From positions 1-36,609 of the forward strand of contig CAMYMN010000020.1 in assembly GCA_947259395.1 (NCBI GenBank): 36,609 nt of DNA, read 5' to 3'. The position numbers and the translations under genes were made by a program. Below are positions 8,654 to 17,743 of the stretch, piece after piece (within the stretch, counting starts at the first letter, position 1; each line of letters starts with the position of its first letter). The notes under the pieces are model-generated. The model was not told where the DNA came from. It saw only the letters and a list, made by a program, of their open reading frames with translations, and did no database searches. This stretch comes from an uncultured Gammaproteobacteria bacterium. Lineage in GTDB: Bacteria; Pseudomonadota; Gammaproteobacteria; Arenicellales; JAANXG01.

Positions 8654-10345
8654 ATGAGTAGTTTACTTAAAGAAACGCTTAGCTCCCACGCTGCCATTGT
8701 CTTTGTTCTTTTTCTTCATGGTGGATTGATCGTTGCGCTTGCCCGGCGTTATATTGCGATTTTCGAATCCGCGCTCGTATTACCGTTATTTTTGATTCTG
8801 GCCTTTGGTGTTTCGCTTACTGTCAACACCTTGGTGGGGATGACTTTTTCCCTTTTGTCTTTGCATTTTTCATACCTGCTGATAACGCTCGTAGCTTTGG
8901 ATATTGCGTTGATCGTTTCACTGTTTGCGCGACGGGCATGTTTAGCGGGATTGTGGCGAAGCTCTATTTTTTCTGGACACAGCGGTCTGCTCATAGTGAT
9001 TGTTGTGATGTTTATAATTATGATCCAGAACGGGGGGCTCATCGACATTCTAGCAGATTCATGGTGGCACATGACTCTGGCTAATAAGATCCAATTTCAT
9101 GGGACCGTTTTCTTGGATCGGCACCACTTGCTCGGCATTGAATTCACCGAAAACGACCTAGTCTATGAGCCGGCTTGGCATACAAATCTAGCATTACTGA
9201 TCGCAATCACTGGATTACCGGCGCCACTTTTGTGGCACTCACTTGCACCGTGGTGTGTGATGTTGAGTTTGTGTGGCTACTATCTGTTCGCCTTAGTTCT
9301 TTCCGGCAACAAATCAGTCGCGTTGTTTGCCGTAATCTTGTTTGCTGTGACACTTGGTGGTCTCAATGCGTATTTTCGTGTGTCACCGTGGCCAGGGAAC
9401 GTGGCTTATATCTTTTGGTATTTTTTGCTATTTCAAAGTTTTTGGATGCTTAGCGGATGGCGGCAAACCGAAAGGCCAACCGGATCAATTCTTGGAAGAC
9501 TGCCGACGATGGCATTTTTGGTCGATTCCTTCCGACGACAACGGGTCGCTCTTATAATACTTGCTGGCGCATTGGTGTTGATACTCGCATTACATCTTGC
9601 GGAACTTGTTTGGTATGTACTGGCATTCTTGTTTTATGGTGTTGTCTTAATCATTCTAAACACTTCTAGTAACCCAAATGAACACACCGCCGTTCTTGAG
9701 CATGACCGGCGGGTTATCGCACCGATTGCCGTACTGTTGCTGATATCTTCAGCCGTATGGACTTACATTCGACATCCGGATCGATATGTACTTATCTCCG
9801 TTGTCGTGGGTCTGACTACCCTGATCTTGCTCACGCGTGTTGTCCGGCGCGTGACAGCTAAAAACATCCGCCGTTTCGTGTCATTGGCGGTTTACACACT
9901 CATCATATTGGGTACGGCGGCGTTGATCGACTTTACTCATCTTCGCGAGCTATTTTTTCCAGGCGATGAAACGCTGAAATATGACTTCTATGCCTATTAC
10001 ATACCAAAATGGCAAATCGGGTTGTTGGGTGAAGTCACCTACCTTCCCTATTGGGAACATCAACTCAGAACGGCCCTGCTATTTTCTGGTGTGGTAGGAG
10101 TCGTTGCCTCGGTATTCTTGATCGTGCGCGAAAGAACTCGCGTATCCTTGTTCTTGTTCGCCAACTGCTGCATACCAATGCTGATTTTGATCACGCCATA
10201 TCTTTTCACTTACATCAGCCTATTTTTTCCCATCTACGGTGTGTATCGTGTGCAACTGTTGATCTTTCATCCCCTGGTCGTTGCTTACGTGTGTTTCCGC
10301 CTGTACAAAGACGCAATCCGTTCACTGAAACCACAAGCGGTGTGA
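8654..10345 (+). CDS. Polytopic membrane protein, possible GT-C-type glycosyltransferase
   Basis: 563 residues with roughly a dozen hydrophobic segments, for example around 10-35, 40-65, 70-95, 110-125, 165-225, 300-340, 350-430 and 490-550. The loop after the fourth hydrophobic stretch reads GLIDILADSWWHMTLANKIQ. An acidic residue followed by Trp-His in the first large outer loop is a pattern seen in GT-C fold transferases that use lipid-linked sugars, but the overall match is weak. No named family is recognised with confidence. It is followed after 7 bases by a second membrane protein and faces a metallophosphoesterase, so a cell-envelope polysaccharide or glycolipid role is inferred. The ATG at 8654 has no Shine-Dalgarno; a TATAAA at 8639-8644 lies so close that the transcript may be nearly leaderless. 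Confidence 0.75.
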   Translation: MSSLLKETLSSHAAIVFVLFLHGGLIVALARRYIAIFESALVLPLFLILAFGVSLTVNTLVGMTFSLLSLHFSYLLITLVALDIALIVSLFARRACLAGLWRSSIFSGHSGLLIVIVVMFIIMIQNGGLIDILADSWWHMTLANKIQFHGTVFLDRHHLLGIEFTENDLVYEPAWHTNLALLIAITGLPAPLLWHSLAPWCVMLSLCGYYLFALVLSGNKSVALFAVILFAVTLGGLNAYFRVSPWPGNVAYIFWYFLLFQSFWMLSGWRQTERPTGSILGRLPTMAFLVDSFRRQRVALIILAGALVLILALHLAELVWYVLAFLFYGVVLIILNTSSNPNEHTAVLEHDRRVIAPIAVLLLISSAVWTYIRHPDRYVLISVVVGLTTLILLTRVVRRVTAKNIRRFVSLAVYTLIILGTAALIDFTHLRELFFPGDETLKYDFYAYYIPKWQIGLLGEVTYLPYWEHQLRTALLFSGVVGVVASVFLIVRERTRVSLFLFANCCIPMLILITPYLFTYISLFFPIYGVYRVQLLIFHPLVVAYVCFRLYKDAIRSLKPQAV

Positions 10346-10352
10346 TCCATCC

Positions 10353-11729
10353 ATGGCAACACGCTACGTACACGTCCGGATTCTTGCTTTGACCGTGTTG
10401 ATTGGTTTAGTGACCGGTGCCATTCACTGGGTTATGGTCCACGATCGTGTCCAAGTCTGTTTCGACGTACGCGCGGAAGCCGGAGGTGTGGCAAGGGTAT
10501 ATTGGGATGTGGGTGTCGGCTACAAAGAAAGCCAAAGCGTTGGTCAAGGCATCCCTGCTGGAAAGTGGGTATCTCTATGCCTTACCCATCCGGACATGCG
10601 TAACATTACAGGAATTCGTGTCGACCCAGTTAACCAGCCCACTCGATTTGACCTCTCAGAACCACGATTGCAGCGCTTGGATTCACTAGTACCGGGATGG
10701 GGCTTACAACGTCTGGCCCTGCATGCACCGGAAATAGAAAACGATATCCAACGTTTGTCGCCGACAGGAACCGCTTATCGCGCGACCGGGATTGATCCTT
10801 ATTTCGGGTGGCCGTTGCCATCTGCAAACAGTCCTCGATGGTTGTTGCTGGCGACAAACATCGCGATCGTATTTGCATTTATGTGCATGAGTTATTACGT
10901 GGCTGCCTTATTTCGGGCGGATCACGGTGAGCATGCCGTTCACGAGTTTCTGCAGGGCTGCGCAATATATTTGTTATTCGCTTTTTTTGCCGGATTCGCA
11001 TACTTGGCAAGCGCCTATTTTGATCTGGCGGCAGCGTCTACGATAGCCCTATACGTCTGTCTTGCGGTAGGTGCGTTGTTTTGGTTAGCAGTATCTTCGA
11101 ATCGAATTCTAGTACGAGCCGGACTTCACGTCGCAAGCATTGGCGCGTTGTTGTTTGTAGTTTCTTTTGACATGGCATATCGCATTGGGATGTTCGATCG
11201 GCCGGTGTTCGCCCGGCTATTTTCTAATGACGTCTATCATTGGAGACTGACACGCAATTCGACGGATAATTTCTTGCATTCTTCGATTCCCTATATACAA
11301 GACTTACGGAAAATCAGAAACAAAATTTCCGCCGAGCAATTCTTTCTTTCCGATCTGGCTACCAGTTACTACGTGACGGCTACATTACCGCTGTATGCAA
11401 CGAATGTTCATCCTCATCACTTTACGATGTATAAGTATTATCGAGATGTACTTGATGCCTTATGTAGTCAGAATCCAGAAGAGGAGGGCTCGACTGCATT
11501 TGATTTGCTCATTGAGAAGGCACAGGCGTCGTTGGCTCAAGATCGTCTTCCTGTTCGTTATATATTTGTCAATAAGGATCAGTACAACAAGAACGTGAAA
11601 GTCAACTGCCTGACGAAAAATTTTGAAGCCGTCGAGCAAAAACTTAGAGTCTTCAGCAGGAATGTCTACACGGGCGAATACATTGATGTTTTCGAGATTC
11701 AATATCCGCACGCTTATTTTTCCAATTGA
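10353..11729 (+). CDS. Membrane protein with extracytoplasmic domains, partner of the preceding gene
   Basis: 458 residues. An N-terminal membrane segment (about 8-28) is followed by a soluble beta-rich domain (about 30-165) containing ITGIRVDPVNQPTRFDL, which resembles the sugar-binding-like sandwiches found beside membrane glycosyltransferases. Five further hydrophobic segments span about 175-285. The C-terminal 165 residues are soluble and carry a FLSDLATSYYVTATLPLYA segment, as in the outer domains of GT-C proteins. I do not recognise a named family. The start is 7 bases after the upstream stop, so the two genes are surely co-transcribed. Local base composition drops clearly in the last 500 bases (one 60-base line at 11221 is about 38% G+C), suggesting acquired DNA. 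Function is inferred only from company. Confidence 0.7.
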   Translation: MATRYVHVRILALTVLIGLVTGAIHWVMVHDRVQVCFDVRAEAGGVARVYWDVGVGYKESQSVGQGIPAGKWVSLCLTHPDMRNITGIRVDPVNQPTRFDLSEPRLQRLDSLVPGWGLQRLALHAPEIENDIQRLSPTGTAYRATGIDPYFGWPLPSANSPRWLLLATNIAIVFAFMCMSYYVAALFRADHGEHAVHEFLQGCAIYLLFAFFAGFAYLASAYFDLAAASTIALYVCLAVGALFWLAVSSNRILVRAGLHVASIGALLFVVSFDMAYRIGMFDRPVFARLFSNDVYHWRLTRNSTDNFLHSSIPYIQDLRKIRNKISAEQFFLSDLATSYYVTATLPLYATNVHPHHFTMYKYYRDVLDALCSQNPEEEGSTAFDLLIEKAQASLAQDRLPVRYIFVNKDQYNKNVKVNCLTKNFEAVEQKLRVFSRNVYTGEYIDVFEIQYPHAYFSN

Positions 11730-11944
11730 TAGCGACGACGGTTATCAATCGTTACCGCTACAACACCCATTTACAAGAAAGCGAATTTTTCTAATTATGA
11801 GGCAGTGAGTCCGTCGTGAACGCCTTGTAAGCGACCCGAATGGACGACCTCGGTATTAGAGAAGAGCAAACGTTGGGATAACGAGAACTGCTCTGCTGTG
11901 ATGAATCAATGAGTACTCGTAACGGCGGTGACGTATAGCTAAAA

Positions 11945-11961
11945 ATGTTACTATATAACAT
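11945..11961. promoter_or_regulatory. Candidate Zur operator upstream of znuA
   Basis: The 17 bases ATGTTACTATATAACAT form an inverted repeat, ATGTTA-N5-TAACAT, 43 bases before the znuA start. Known enterobacterial Zur boxes have the core ATGTTA-TANTA-TAACAT, so both 6-base arms match exactly and the spacing is identical; only the centre differs. A -10-like CATAAT (11959-11964) overlaps the right arm. Zn-loaded Zur bound here would block transcription of the importer. No zur gene is in the window. Confidence 0.7.
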
Positions 11962-12004
11962 AATCCGTTGAGCTTATGCATATCGTCACAAGCGATGTAG
12001 TTCG

Positions 12005-12871
12005 GTGTTAACGAAACAAACGATATTATGGATATTGGTCGCTTTGTGGACCCTGCCGGCGACGGCGTCACAATTATCCGTATTTGCCAGCGTGGCGCCG
12101 CAACGCTATTTCCTGGAACGGATTGGTGGGGAGCATGTTCGTGTATCGGTGCTGGTAAGACCGGGCCACAGTCCTATCACATACGAGCCGACGCCGAAAC
12201 AAATGATCGCCCTGGGGGTTGCTGATCTGTATGTACGCATCGGAGTACCGTTCGAAGATGCATGGATGGAGCGCATCGCAGCATCCAATCCGAACATGCT
12301 AGTCGTCGATGCACGGGACGGAGTGCCGCTGCGGAAAATGACCGCACATCAGGACGCCGAAGGAAAGCATGTGACTCATAGCGGAAGAATAGATCCACAT
12401 TTCTGGTTGAGCCCGCCATTGGCTGCAAAAATGGCCGCGCAGTTATTGGATAGATTGAGCGAGCTCGACCCCGGCCATCGAGTAGTATATGAAAAGAACC
12501 ACCGTCGCCTGGCAGCTGATCTAGCTCAGCTCGATCAGGATATCCGAACCTTGCTGGCGAATCTTAACAAGCGTAGTTTCATGGTATTTCATCCGGCCTG
12601 GGGCTATTTTGCCGATACCTACGGGCTGCAACAGATCGCCATCGAAGTCGAGGGGAAACAACCGGGCCCAAGATCCTTGGCGCGGCTGATCGATAGCGCC
12701 AAGGCACAGGGGGTGAATACCGTGTTCGTGGACAGCCGAATAAGTCACAAACACGCCAACACGGTGGCGGACGCCATCGGCGGACGAGTTATTATCATTG
12801 ATCCGCTGGCTGAAGACTATGTGCAGAACTTACGCCAGGTTGCCCGGATCTTGGCAGCGGTGAACCAATGA
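12005..12871 (+). CDS. znuA: Zinc ABC transporter periplasmic substrate-binding protein
   Basis: A 288-residue cluster A-I (TroA/ZnuA) binding protein that captures Zn(II), or less likely Mn(II), in the periplasm. The signal peptide is residues 1-22 (TILWILVALWTLPATAS). Probable metal ligands in family positions are His55 (RPGHSP), His134 (DPHFWLSP), His198 (FHPAWGYF) and Asp268 (IIIDPLAEDY). Three His plus an acidic ligand favours zinc. The flexible His-rich loop of E. coli ZnuA is nearly absent; only HQDAEGKHVTH at about 117-127 stands in its place. The start is a GTG at 12005, chosen because it begins directly before the signal peptide. The ATP-binding gene overlaps its stop by four bases, and a Zur-like operator lies upstream. 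Confidence 0.9.
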   Translation: MLTKQTILWILVALWTLPATASQLSVFASVAPQRYFLERIGGEHVRVSVLVRPGHSPITYEPTPKQMIALGVADLYVRIGVPFEDAWMERIAASNPNMLVVDARDGVPLRKMTAHQDAEGKHVTHSGRIDPHFWLSPPLAAKMAAQLLDRLSELDPGHRVVYEKNHRRLAADLAQLDQDIRTLLANLNKRSFMVFHPAWGYFADTYGLQQIAIEVEGKQPGPRSLARLIDSAKAQGVNTVFVDSRISHKHANTVADAIGGRVIIIDPLAEDYVQNLRQVARILAAVNQ

Positions 12872-13596
12872 CGGCGATGATAAGCGTTCGCGGCGTTACG
12901 TTTTCCTATGGCGGTCCGGTGGTACTGGAAGATGTATACCTCGATGTCGCGGACGGTGAATTTCTCGGTGTCGTCGGGCCCAACGCCGGGGGAAAAAGTA
13001 CGTTACTGCGACTCATGCTCGGGTTGCTGGAGCCGACAACGGGCAGCATTGAGGTGGATGACCGGGAGCCAAGCGAAGGATCTCGCGTGATCGGTTATGT
13101 TCCCCAATATCCGCCGTTCGCCCGTGATTTTCCGATCACAGTGGAACAAACCGTTCTGCTGGGGCGGTTAGGGACCGCGCGAGTGTTAGGCGGATACTCA
13201 CGACGGGATCACGGAATCGCCGAGCGGGTGATGGTGGAAACCGAAATCTTGAGTATTCGGGGCCGGCGTCTCAACACATTGTCCGGTGGGCAGTTACAAC
13301 GGGTGTTATTGGCCCGTGCCTTGGCCAGCGAGCCCAAGATATTAATGTTGGACGAGCCGACGGCAAATCTCGACGTACGTATGGAATCGGATATCTTTGG
13401 ATTGCTCAAAAAGCTCAATCAGCGGGCTACCATTATCGTGGTTTCGCACGACATTGGCTTCATCTCGCGCTATGTTGGGCGAGTTGCGTGCGTCAACCGG
13501 ACTTTGATTTGTCATTCAACGCTTGCCATAGATGGCAAGGTGATTCAAGAGCTGTATGGTGGAGACGTACATATGGTGGAACATTCGCACGGTTAA
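12868..13596 (+). CDS. znuC: Zinc ABC transporter ATP-binding protein
   Basis: A 242-residue ABC ATPase that powers metal import. Walker [10 protein letters not shown] is at residues 37-45, the ABC signature [15 protein letters not shown] at about 138-152, Walker B with catalytic Glu in [13 protein letters not shown], and the switch His in VVSHDIGF. The C-terminal extension has several His residues ([10 protein letters not shown]), seen in some ZnuC proteins. The start overlaps the znuA stop (ATGA, 12868-12871), indicating coupled translation, and znuB follows after 9 bases. Confidence 0.92.
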   Translation: MTAMISVRGVTFSYGGPVVLEDVYLDVADGEFLGVVGPNAGGKSTLLRLMLGLLEPTTGSIEVDDREPSEGSRVIGYVPQYPPFARDFPITVEQTVLLGRLGTARVLGGYSRRDHGIAERVMVETEILSIRGRRLNTLSGGQLQRVLLARALASEPKILMLDEPTANLDVRMESDIFGLLKKLNQRATIIVVSHDIGFISRYVGRVACVNRTLICHSTLAIDGKVIQELYGGDVHMVEHSHG

Positions 13597-13605
13597 GGTG
13601 AGCTG

Positions 13606-14448
13606 ATGGAATTTCTCCAGTCGTTAACACAACACGTGTTTCTACAGCACGCACTACTGGCGGGGGTGCTGGCGAGTATTGGATGTGGTGTGATGGGCAG
13701 TTATGTGGTCGTAAAACGCATCGGTTTCTTGGCTGGCGGAATGGCACACGCGGTGTTAGGCGGTATGGGCGCTGCATTTTTCTTCGGCGCCGAACCCATG
13801 TACGGCGCTCTGATTGCGGCGATTATGGTGGCAGTGCTCATCGGCTGGGTCACCCTGGGCGGGCGGCAGCAGGAGGACACCTTGATTGGTGCGATGTGGG
13901 CGGTAGGAATGGCCGCCGGCATATTATTCATTTCCCAAACGCCGGGCTATCAGGTTGATCTGATGACTTATCTATTCGGTAACATTCTGTTAGTGACGTC
14001 GCAGGATTTATGGTTGATGATGGCACTGGATATTCTCCTGCTGCTGCTGGTGTTGCTGTACTTCCGTCAATTTCTAGCGGTCGCTTTCGATGAAGAATTC
14101 GCACGACTTCGAGGCGTACCGGTGGCATTGTTCTACATGATGTTGCTCTGTTTGGTCGCGGTGTCAGTGGTATTGCTAATTAAAATTGTGGGATTGATCT
14201 TGGTGATTGCCTTGCTCACATTGCCTGCAGCCATAGCATCACAATATGTCCACACCGTTGGCCGCATGATGATTGTTGCCACCGTTCTAGGAGCACTGTT
14301 TTGCGTTTTCGGACTCGCCGTTTCTTATCAACCGGATTTACCCGCCGGCGCTACGATCATTCTCGTGGCAGGGGTGGCTTATTTACTTTCCACACTTTTA
14401 ACTAGCTTTCGTCAACGATACAGAACTCAGGTAACAACGACACGATGA
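13606..14448 (+). CDS. znuB: Zinc ABC transporter membrane permease
   Basis: A 280-residue ABC-3 family permease with about eight hydrophobic segments. Family features include SYVVVKRIGFLAGGMAHAVLGG near residues 32-55, the DEEFARLRGVPV cytoplasmic coupling segment near 163-174, and the IVGLILVIALLTLPAAIA membrane stretch. It forms the channel of the importer with ZnuC on the inner face. AAGGTGAG lies upstream of the ATG at 13606. It ends the three-gene unit; no terminator with a clear T-run was seen after it. Confidence 0.92.
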   Translation: MEFLQSLTQHVFLQHALLAGVLASIGCGVMGSYVVVKRIGFLAGGMAHAVLGGMGAAFFFGAEPMYGALIAAIMVAVLIGWVTLGGRQQEDTLIGAMWAVGMAAGILFISQTPGYQVDLMTYLFGNILLVTSQDLWLMMALDILLLLLVLLYFRQFLAVAFDEEFARLRGVPVALFYMMLLCLVAVSVVLLIKIVGLILVIALLTLPAAIASQYVHTVGRMMIVATVLGALFCVFGLAVSYQPDLPAGATIILVAGVAYLLSTLLTSFRQRYRTQVTTTR

Positions 14449-14575
14449 ATACGTTGCATAAATTTCAAGTTAAATCTGTGACTATATGACCAAACCGCTA
14501 TTACCAATTCTCAATGTCGGTTACACTGATCAACGTACCGTACTATTTGCTCCCATCGAATTGTTTATTGTGACT

Positions 14576-15028
14576 ATGTCACCAAACAAGTTAACAGATC
14601 GACGTATCGATCCCGATCGACGTCAACGCCGCTTTCACGCTTTTTTATATCAATTTACACATCAACGACGCCGTAACGATCGGCGTTGTTCAGCAGCAGC
14701 TTGCTATGTTGATGTTCATGAACCACTGCTGTTGCTTATTACCTTGACTGCTCTGTTGTTGTGTATCATCGATAGTTACAACACGTTGTTGTTGTTAGAT
14801 TTGGGCGGCGTTGAGATCAATCCGCTCATGCGTGAATTGATCGATCGCGATGCCACTTTATTTTTTGGCGTCAAGTATGTCCTCACGGCGTTTTGCCTCA
14901 TGATCTTGGTGGTCCATAAGCGCTTTTTGTTGATGAAAATCGTGTCCGGATATCACATTATCATCGCGGTGATTTTTGGTTACACGATACTCATCGGTTA
15001 TCAGTATCGCCTGCTAGCTCTAATCTAG
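14576..15028 (+). CDS. DUF5658-like membrane protein
   Basis: 150 residues from the ATG at 14576; an in-frame ATG at 14486 would add 30 residues of less typical sequence. The N-terminal cytoplasmic part is rich in DRR repeats (TDRRIDPDRRQRRFHAF, then RRRNDRR). Three hydrophobic segments follow (about 58-75, 98-115, 125-145). The NPLMRELIDRDATLFFGVKY segment is characteristic of proteins annotated as DUF5658 in proteobacteria. Function is unknown. The last nine bases overlap the end of the convergent ankyrin gene. Confidence 0.7.
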   Translation: MSPNKLTDRRIDPDRRQRRFHAFLYQFTHQRRRNDRRCSAAACYVDVHEPLLLLITLTALLLCIIDSYNTLLLLDLGGVEINPLMRELIDRDATLFFGVKYVLTAFCLMILVVHKRFLLMKIVSGYHIIIAVIFGYTILIGYQYRLLALI

Positions 15029-15748
15029 CTGTTTCACACGGCTCTCCAAGATTCGCACGATGTCTTGGTGACCGCTGGCTTTGGCGAGATCCAGCGCGGT
15101 CGCTTTCCAACGGTTTTTGATGCCGGAGATGGCACCCTGCTCGAGCAGCAGCGCAACGACTTCGCGATGCCCGGCGAGGGCGGCTTCATGGAGTGGTGTC
15201 GAGTGGCCGACGCTAAAGGCATTGATGTCTGCGCCGGCATTCATCAACAACCGGACTATCCTAGTTCGTCCTCGTGCTGCCGCATGATGCAGCGGCGTGA
15301 GCCCGAAATTGTCATAGATATTGAGATTCGCCCCCTCTAGGACCAGCAGCTTTACTACATAGTAGTGATCGAACATCACGGCGCCGTTCAACGCTGTCAA
15401 ATGCTTGGGCCCGAGCAAATCCAGATCGGCGCCGGCCCGCACCAGAGTCTCTACTACTTGGTAGTGCCCACGAATGCTTGCTTGGGTCAGGGCAGTGCGG
15501 TGCGTATCGTCCTTGCTGTTTACGGCGACGCCTTGTTGAATCAGCCGCTGTACGGTATCCACGTCGCCGCGTGCTGCGGCATCAATGATCGGCGCGTTGT
15601 TCGTCGCCGGCGATGTGGGAGGTTGTGTTGCAGCCGTGGCAGCAACCGACCAGCCCATCAACAGTAGCATCCCGAATATGGCACCAAGGTGGCTAGAAGA
15701 AAGGCCAAAAATACTCTTGAAGAAAAGAATGCGATCGATGCCTGGCAT
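15020..15748 (-). CDS. Exported ankyrin-repeat protein
   Basis: 242 residues from the ATG at 15748. The frame is open further upstream into soxB, but that extension is only the shadow of soxB. Residues 1-40 hold a basic start and a hydrophobic segment (LGAIFGMLLLMGWSVAATAA), so the protein is probably periplasmic. Six or so 33-residue ankyrin repeats follow, with consensus pieces such as LTPLHHAAARGRTRIVRLLM, STPLHEAALAGHREVVALLL and ATALDLAKASGHQDIVRILE. Ankyrin repeats bind other proteins; the partner is unknown. It lies downstream of soxB on the same strand, but a hairpin at 15827-15867 probably separates the transcripts. Its 3' end overlaps the convergent membrane gene by nine bases. Confidence 0.85.
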   Translation of the reverse strand: MPGIDRILFFKSIFGLSSSHLGAIFGMLLLMGWSVAATAATQPPTSPATNNAPIIDAAARGDVDTVQRLIQQGVAVNSKDDTHRTALTQASIRGHYQVVETLVRAGADLDLLGPKHLTALNGAVMFDHYYVVKLLVLEGANLNIYDNFGLTPLHHAAARGRTRIVRLLMNAGADINAFSVGHSTPLHEAALAGHREVVALLLEQGAISGIKNRWKATALDLAKASGHQDIVRILESRVKQLD

Positions 15749-15826
15749 AACGCTTTGTGCCCGAGAATGCCTCCAGCCTGGTGTTGGCTCGGTGTCGAAC
15801 TCCTGAATGCGTGCTTCACGCAACGC

Positions 15827-15867
15827 AAAAAACGGGGCCGGAGTCACAGACTCTGACTCCCTTTTTT
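15827..15867 (-). terminator. Candidate bidirectional terminator after soxB
   Basis: A perfect 7-bp stem GGAGTCA/TGACTCC (15840-15846 and 15854-15860) with a 7-base loop is flanked by six A at 15827-15832 and six T at 15862-15867. It sits about 60 bases past the soxB stop. On the minus strand the T-run follows the stem after seven bases, so the fit is better for plus-strand transcription. Confidence 0.5.
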
Positions 15868-15927
15868 CATCCGTCCAGCCGTCCGATCCCTTCACCGCCA
15901 ACCGGGATCCTTGATGCCGTCTACGGG

Positions 15928-17682
15928 CTAGCTCAATGACATGCCTGGATTGCCTTCGATGCCCTTGACTACCGGAACGTTGGCGTTGACTTCCTTGATC
16001 ACCTTCTTGTCGCGCAGGTATTCGGCGACCACGTCCCACACCTCGGGCAGGCTGTCCGGCTGCGGATTGACGCTCGCCCAACCGGCCACCATATACGTCT
16101 TTGCAGCGTCCAATGGCTTACCGTTGAGTTCCAGATTGGACAAGCGCTGACCAATCTTCTGCGTCGGGTCAATGGTGTACTTGAGACCGCCGATGCGCAC
16201 CATGTCGCCGCCCATCTGATAGTAGGGGTCGGCGTTGAAAAGATTGTCGGCAATGTCTTCCAGGATATTCTTGATAAGCTCACCAGTCATCTCGTTTAGA
16301 GTCGACTTCGCGTAGGTGATGCCGGTTTGATCCATCAGCCGATCCATGGTGATGGTATCGCCGGGCAACAGACTGGTGCCCCAACGGAACCCTGGTGAGA
16401 ATGCGATGTCAGCGCCGCGTACGTCCATTAGTGCATCGACGATCAATTGATCAAACGTGCCGTTGAAATTACCTCGCCGGAAAAGGGTGGTTTCGGTGAC
16501 CGCCAGTTCTTCCGCCAGCTTGTCCTTGAAAGGTGCGCGCACCTTGTCGATATGCGCGGTCATTTCCTTATCGGCGGGCAGCAGATTAGCGAACACCGGC
16601 ATCATGTGGAAGCGGAAATCCTGCATCTTGCCGTTATTCACCTGCAGATCTAACACCGACAGAAACTTGGCATTGGAGCCCGAATTTATTACCAGGGTCT
16701 TGCCGCCTTTATTATTTACCAGTGTGGGTTTGGGCATGCCATCATGGGTGTGTCCGCCCAGGATCACATCGGCTCCCGTCACGCGACTCGCCATCTTGAG
16801 GTCCACGTCCATTCCATTATGGGACAGGATGACCACCAGTTGGGCGCCCTTACCGCGCACCTCGTCGACAAACTTTTGCACCTGCTCATCACGAATACCG
16901 AAACTCCAGTCTTCGACCATATAGCGTGGGTTAGCGAGTGTCGTGTACGGGAAGGCCTGCCCGATTATCGCGAGCTTGACGCCGTTGACCTCACGCATGG
17001 TGTAGGGCTTGAACACCTGGCCGCTCTCCAGGTCAAACGCAGGCTTTTCCTCGAATTGTGCGTCTTCGGTGAGCATCACATTTTGGGCAACAAATTCGAT
17101 GCTGTCCTTGAGCTGATTGTTAATGATGTCATGAACCCGGTCCATCCCATAGGTGAACTCCCAATGACCGGTCATGATGTCGACACCCAATAGTTTGCAC
17201 GCATCGATCATATCTTTGCCTTGGGTCCATAACGCCGTCGCCGATCCCTGCCACGTGTCTCCGCTGTCCAGCAACAGAGTGCGATTGGGGCGCTGGGCTC
17301 GAATCTGATCGATAAGCGTCTTCAAGTGCGCGAATCCACCGACCTTCCCATACTGGCGCGCGGCCTTTTCAAAATCCAAGTAGGTGAACGCATGTGACTC
17401 CAGGCTGCTTGGCGACACATTGAAATGCTTGAGAAACGCGTCACCCACCAGATGGGGAGGCTTGCCGGTTGCCTGTCCTACCCCGATGTTGTAGCTCGGT
17501 TCCCGGAAGTACACCGGTAAAAGCTGTGCATGACAGTCGGTAAAATGCATTAAGGTCAAATTACCGAAATCCGCTATGTCGTAGGGATTGGTTGACTTGC
17601 TCTGCGCTTGGGCGGTGAGGTCGAACCCGGCAGCCGCGGACACCGCCAAAATCTGTAAAAACTCACGACGGGTTAGACTCAT
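15928..17682 (-). CDS. soxB: Thiosulfohydrolase SoxB
   Basis: 584 residues. This periplasmic di-manganese enzyme hydrolyses the terminal sulfonate from SoxY-bound thiosulfate, releasing sulfate. A Tat signal (LTRREFLQ at residues 3-10) directs export of the folded protein. Metal-site motifs are Asp49-x-His51 (FTDCHAQ), LDSGDTWQGS, TGHWEFTYG (the SoxB form of the GNHE block), SHNG and GGHTHDG, as in the 5'-nucleotidase superfamily. Length is normal. The start has a strong GGAGGAGA ribosome binding site. It follows soxA but is cut off from it by a strong hairpin with T-run at 17744-17775, so its level is probably lower than, or independent of, soxXYZA. Confidence 0.97.
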   Translation of the reverse strand: MSLTRREFLQILAVSAAAGFDLTAQAQSKSTNPYDIADFGNLTLMHFTDCHAQLLPVYFREPSYNIGVGQATGKPPHLVGDAFLKHFNVSPSSLESHAFTYLDFEKAARQYGKVGGFAHLKTLIDQIRAQRPNRTLLLDSGDTWQGSATALWTQGKDMIDACKLLGVDIMTGHWEFTYGMDRVHDIINNQLKDSIEFVAQNVMLTEDAQFEEKPAFDLESGQVFKPYTMREVNGVKLAIIGQAFPYTTLANPRYMVEDWSFGIRDEQVQKFVDEVRGKGAQLVVILSHNGMDVDLKMASRVTGADVILGGHTHDGMPKPTLVNNKGGKTLVINSGSNAKFLSVLDLQVNNGKMQDFRFHMMPVFANLLPADKEMTAHIDKVRAPFKDKLAEELAVTETTLFRRGNFNGTFDQLIVDALMDVRGADIAFSPGFRWGTSLLPGDTITMDRLMDQTGITYAKSTLNEMTGELIKNILEDIADNLFNADPYYQMGGDMVRIGGLKYTIDPTQKIGQRLSNLELNGKPLDAAKTYMVAGWASVNPQPDSLPEVWDVVAEYLRDKKVIKEVNANVPVVKGIEGNPGMSLS

Positions 17683-17743
17683 CGGTCTCCTCCAGTGATG
17701 ATGTTACGATTCCGGACGCGCTGACAACAGCGTCTCAACACAG

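Noticed and set aside
14477-14587. Near-identical 19-base direct repeat (17 of 19) around 14477 and 14569
   Set aside because: Single short pair without transposase, palindrome or further copies; probably chance or a minor duplication.
15749-16081. Long 5' extension of the ankyrin frame into soxB
   Set aside because: It is the shadow of the soxB C-terminus, contains no ankyrin-like sequence, and would place the signal peptide in the middle of the protein.
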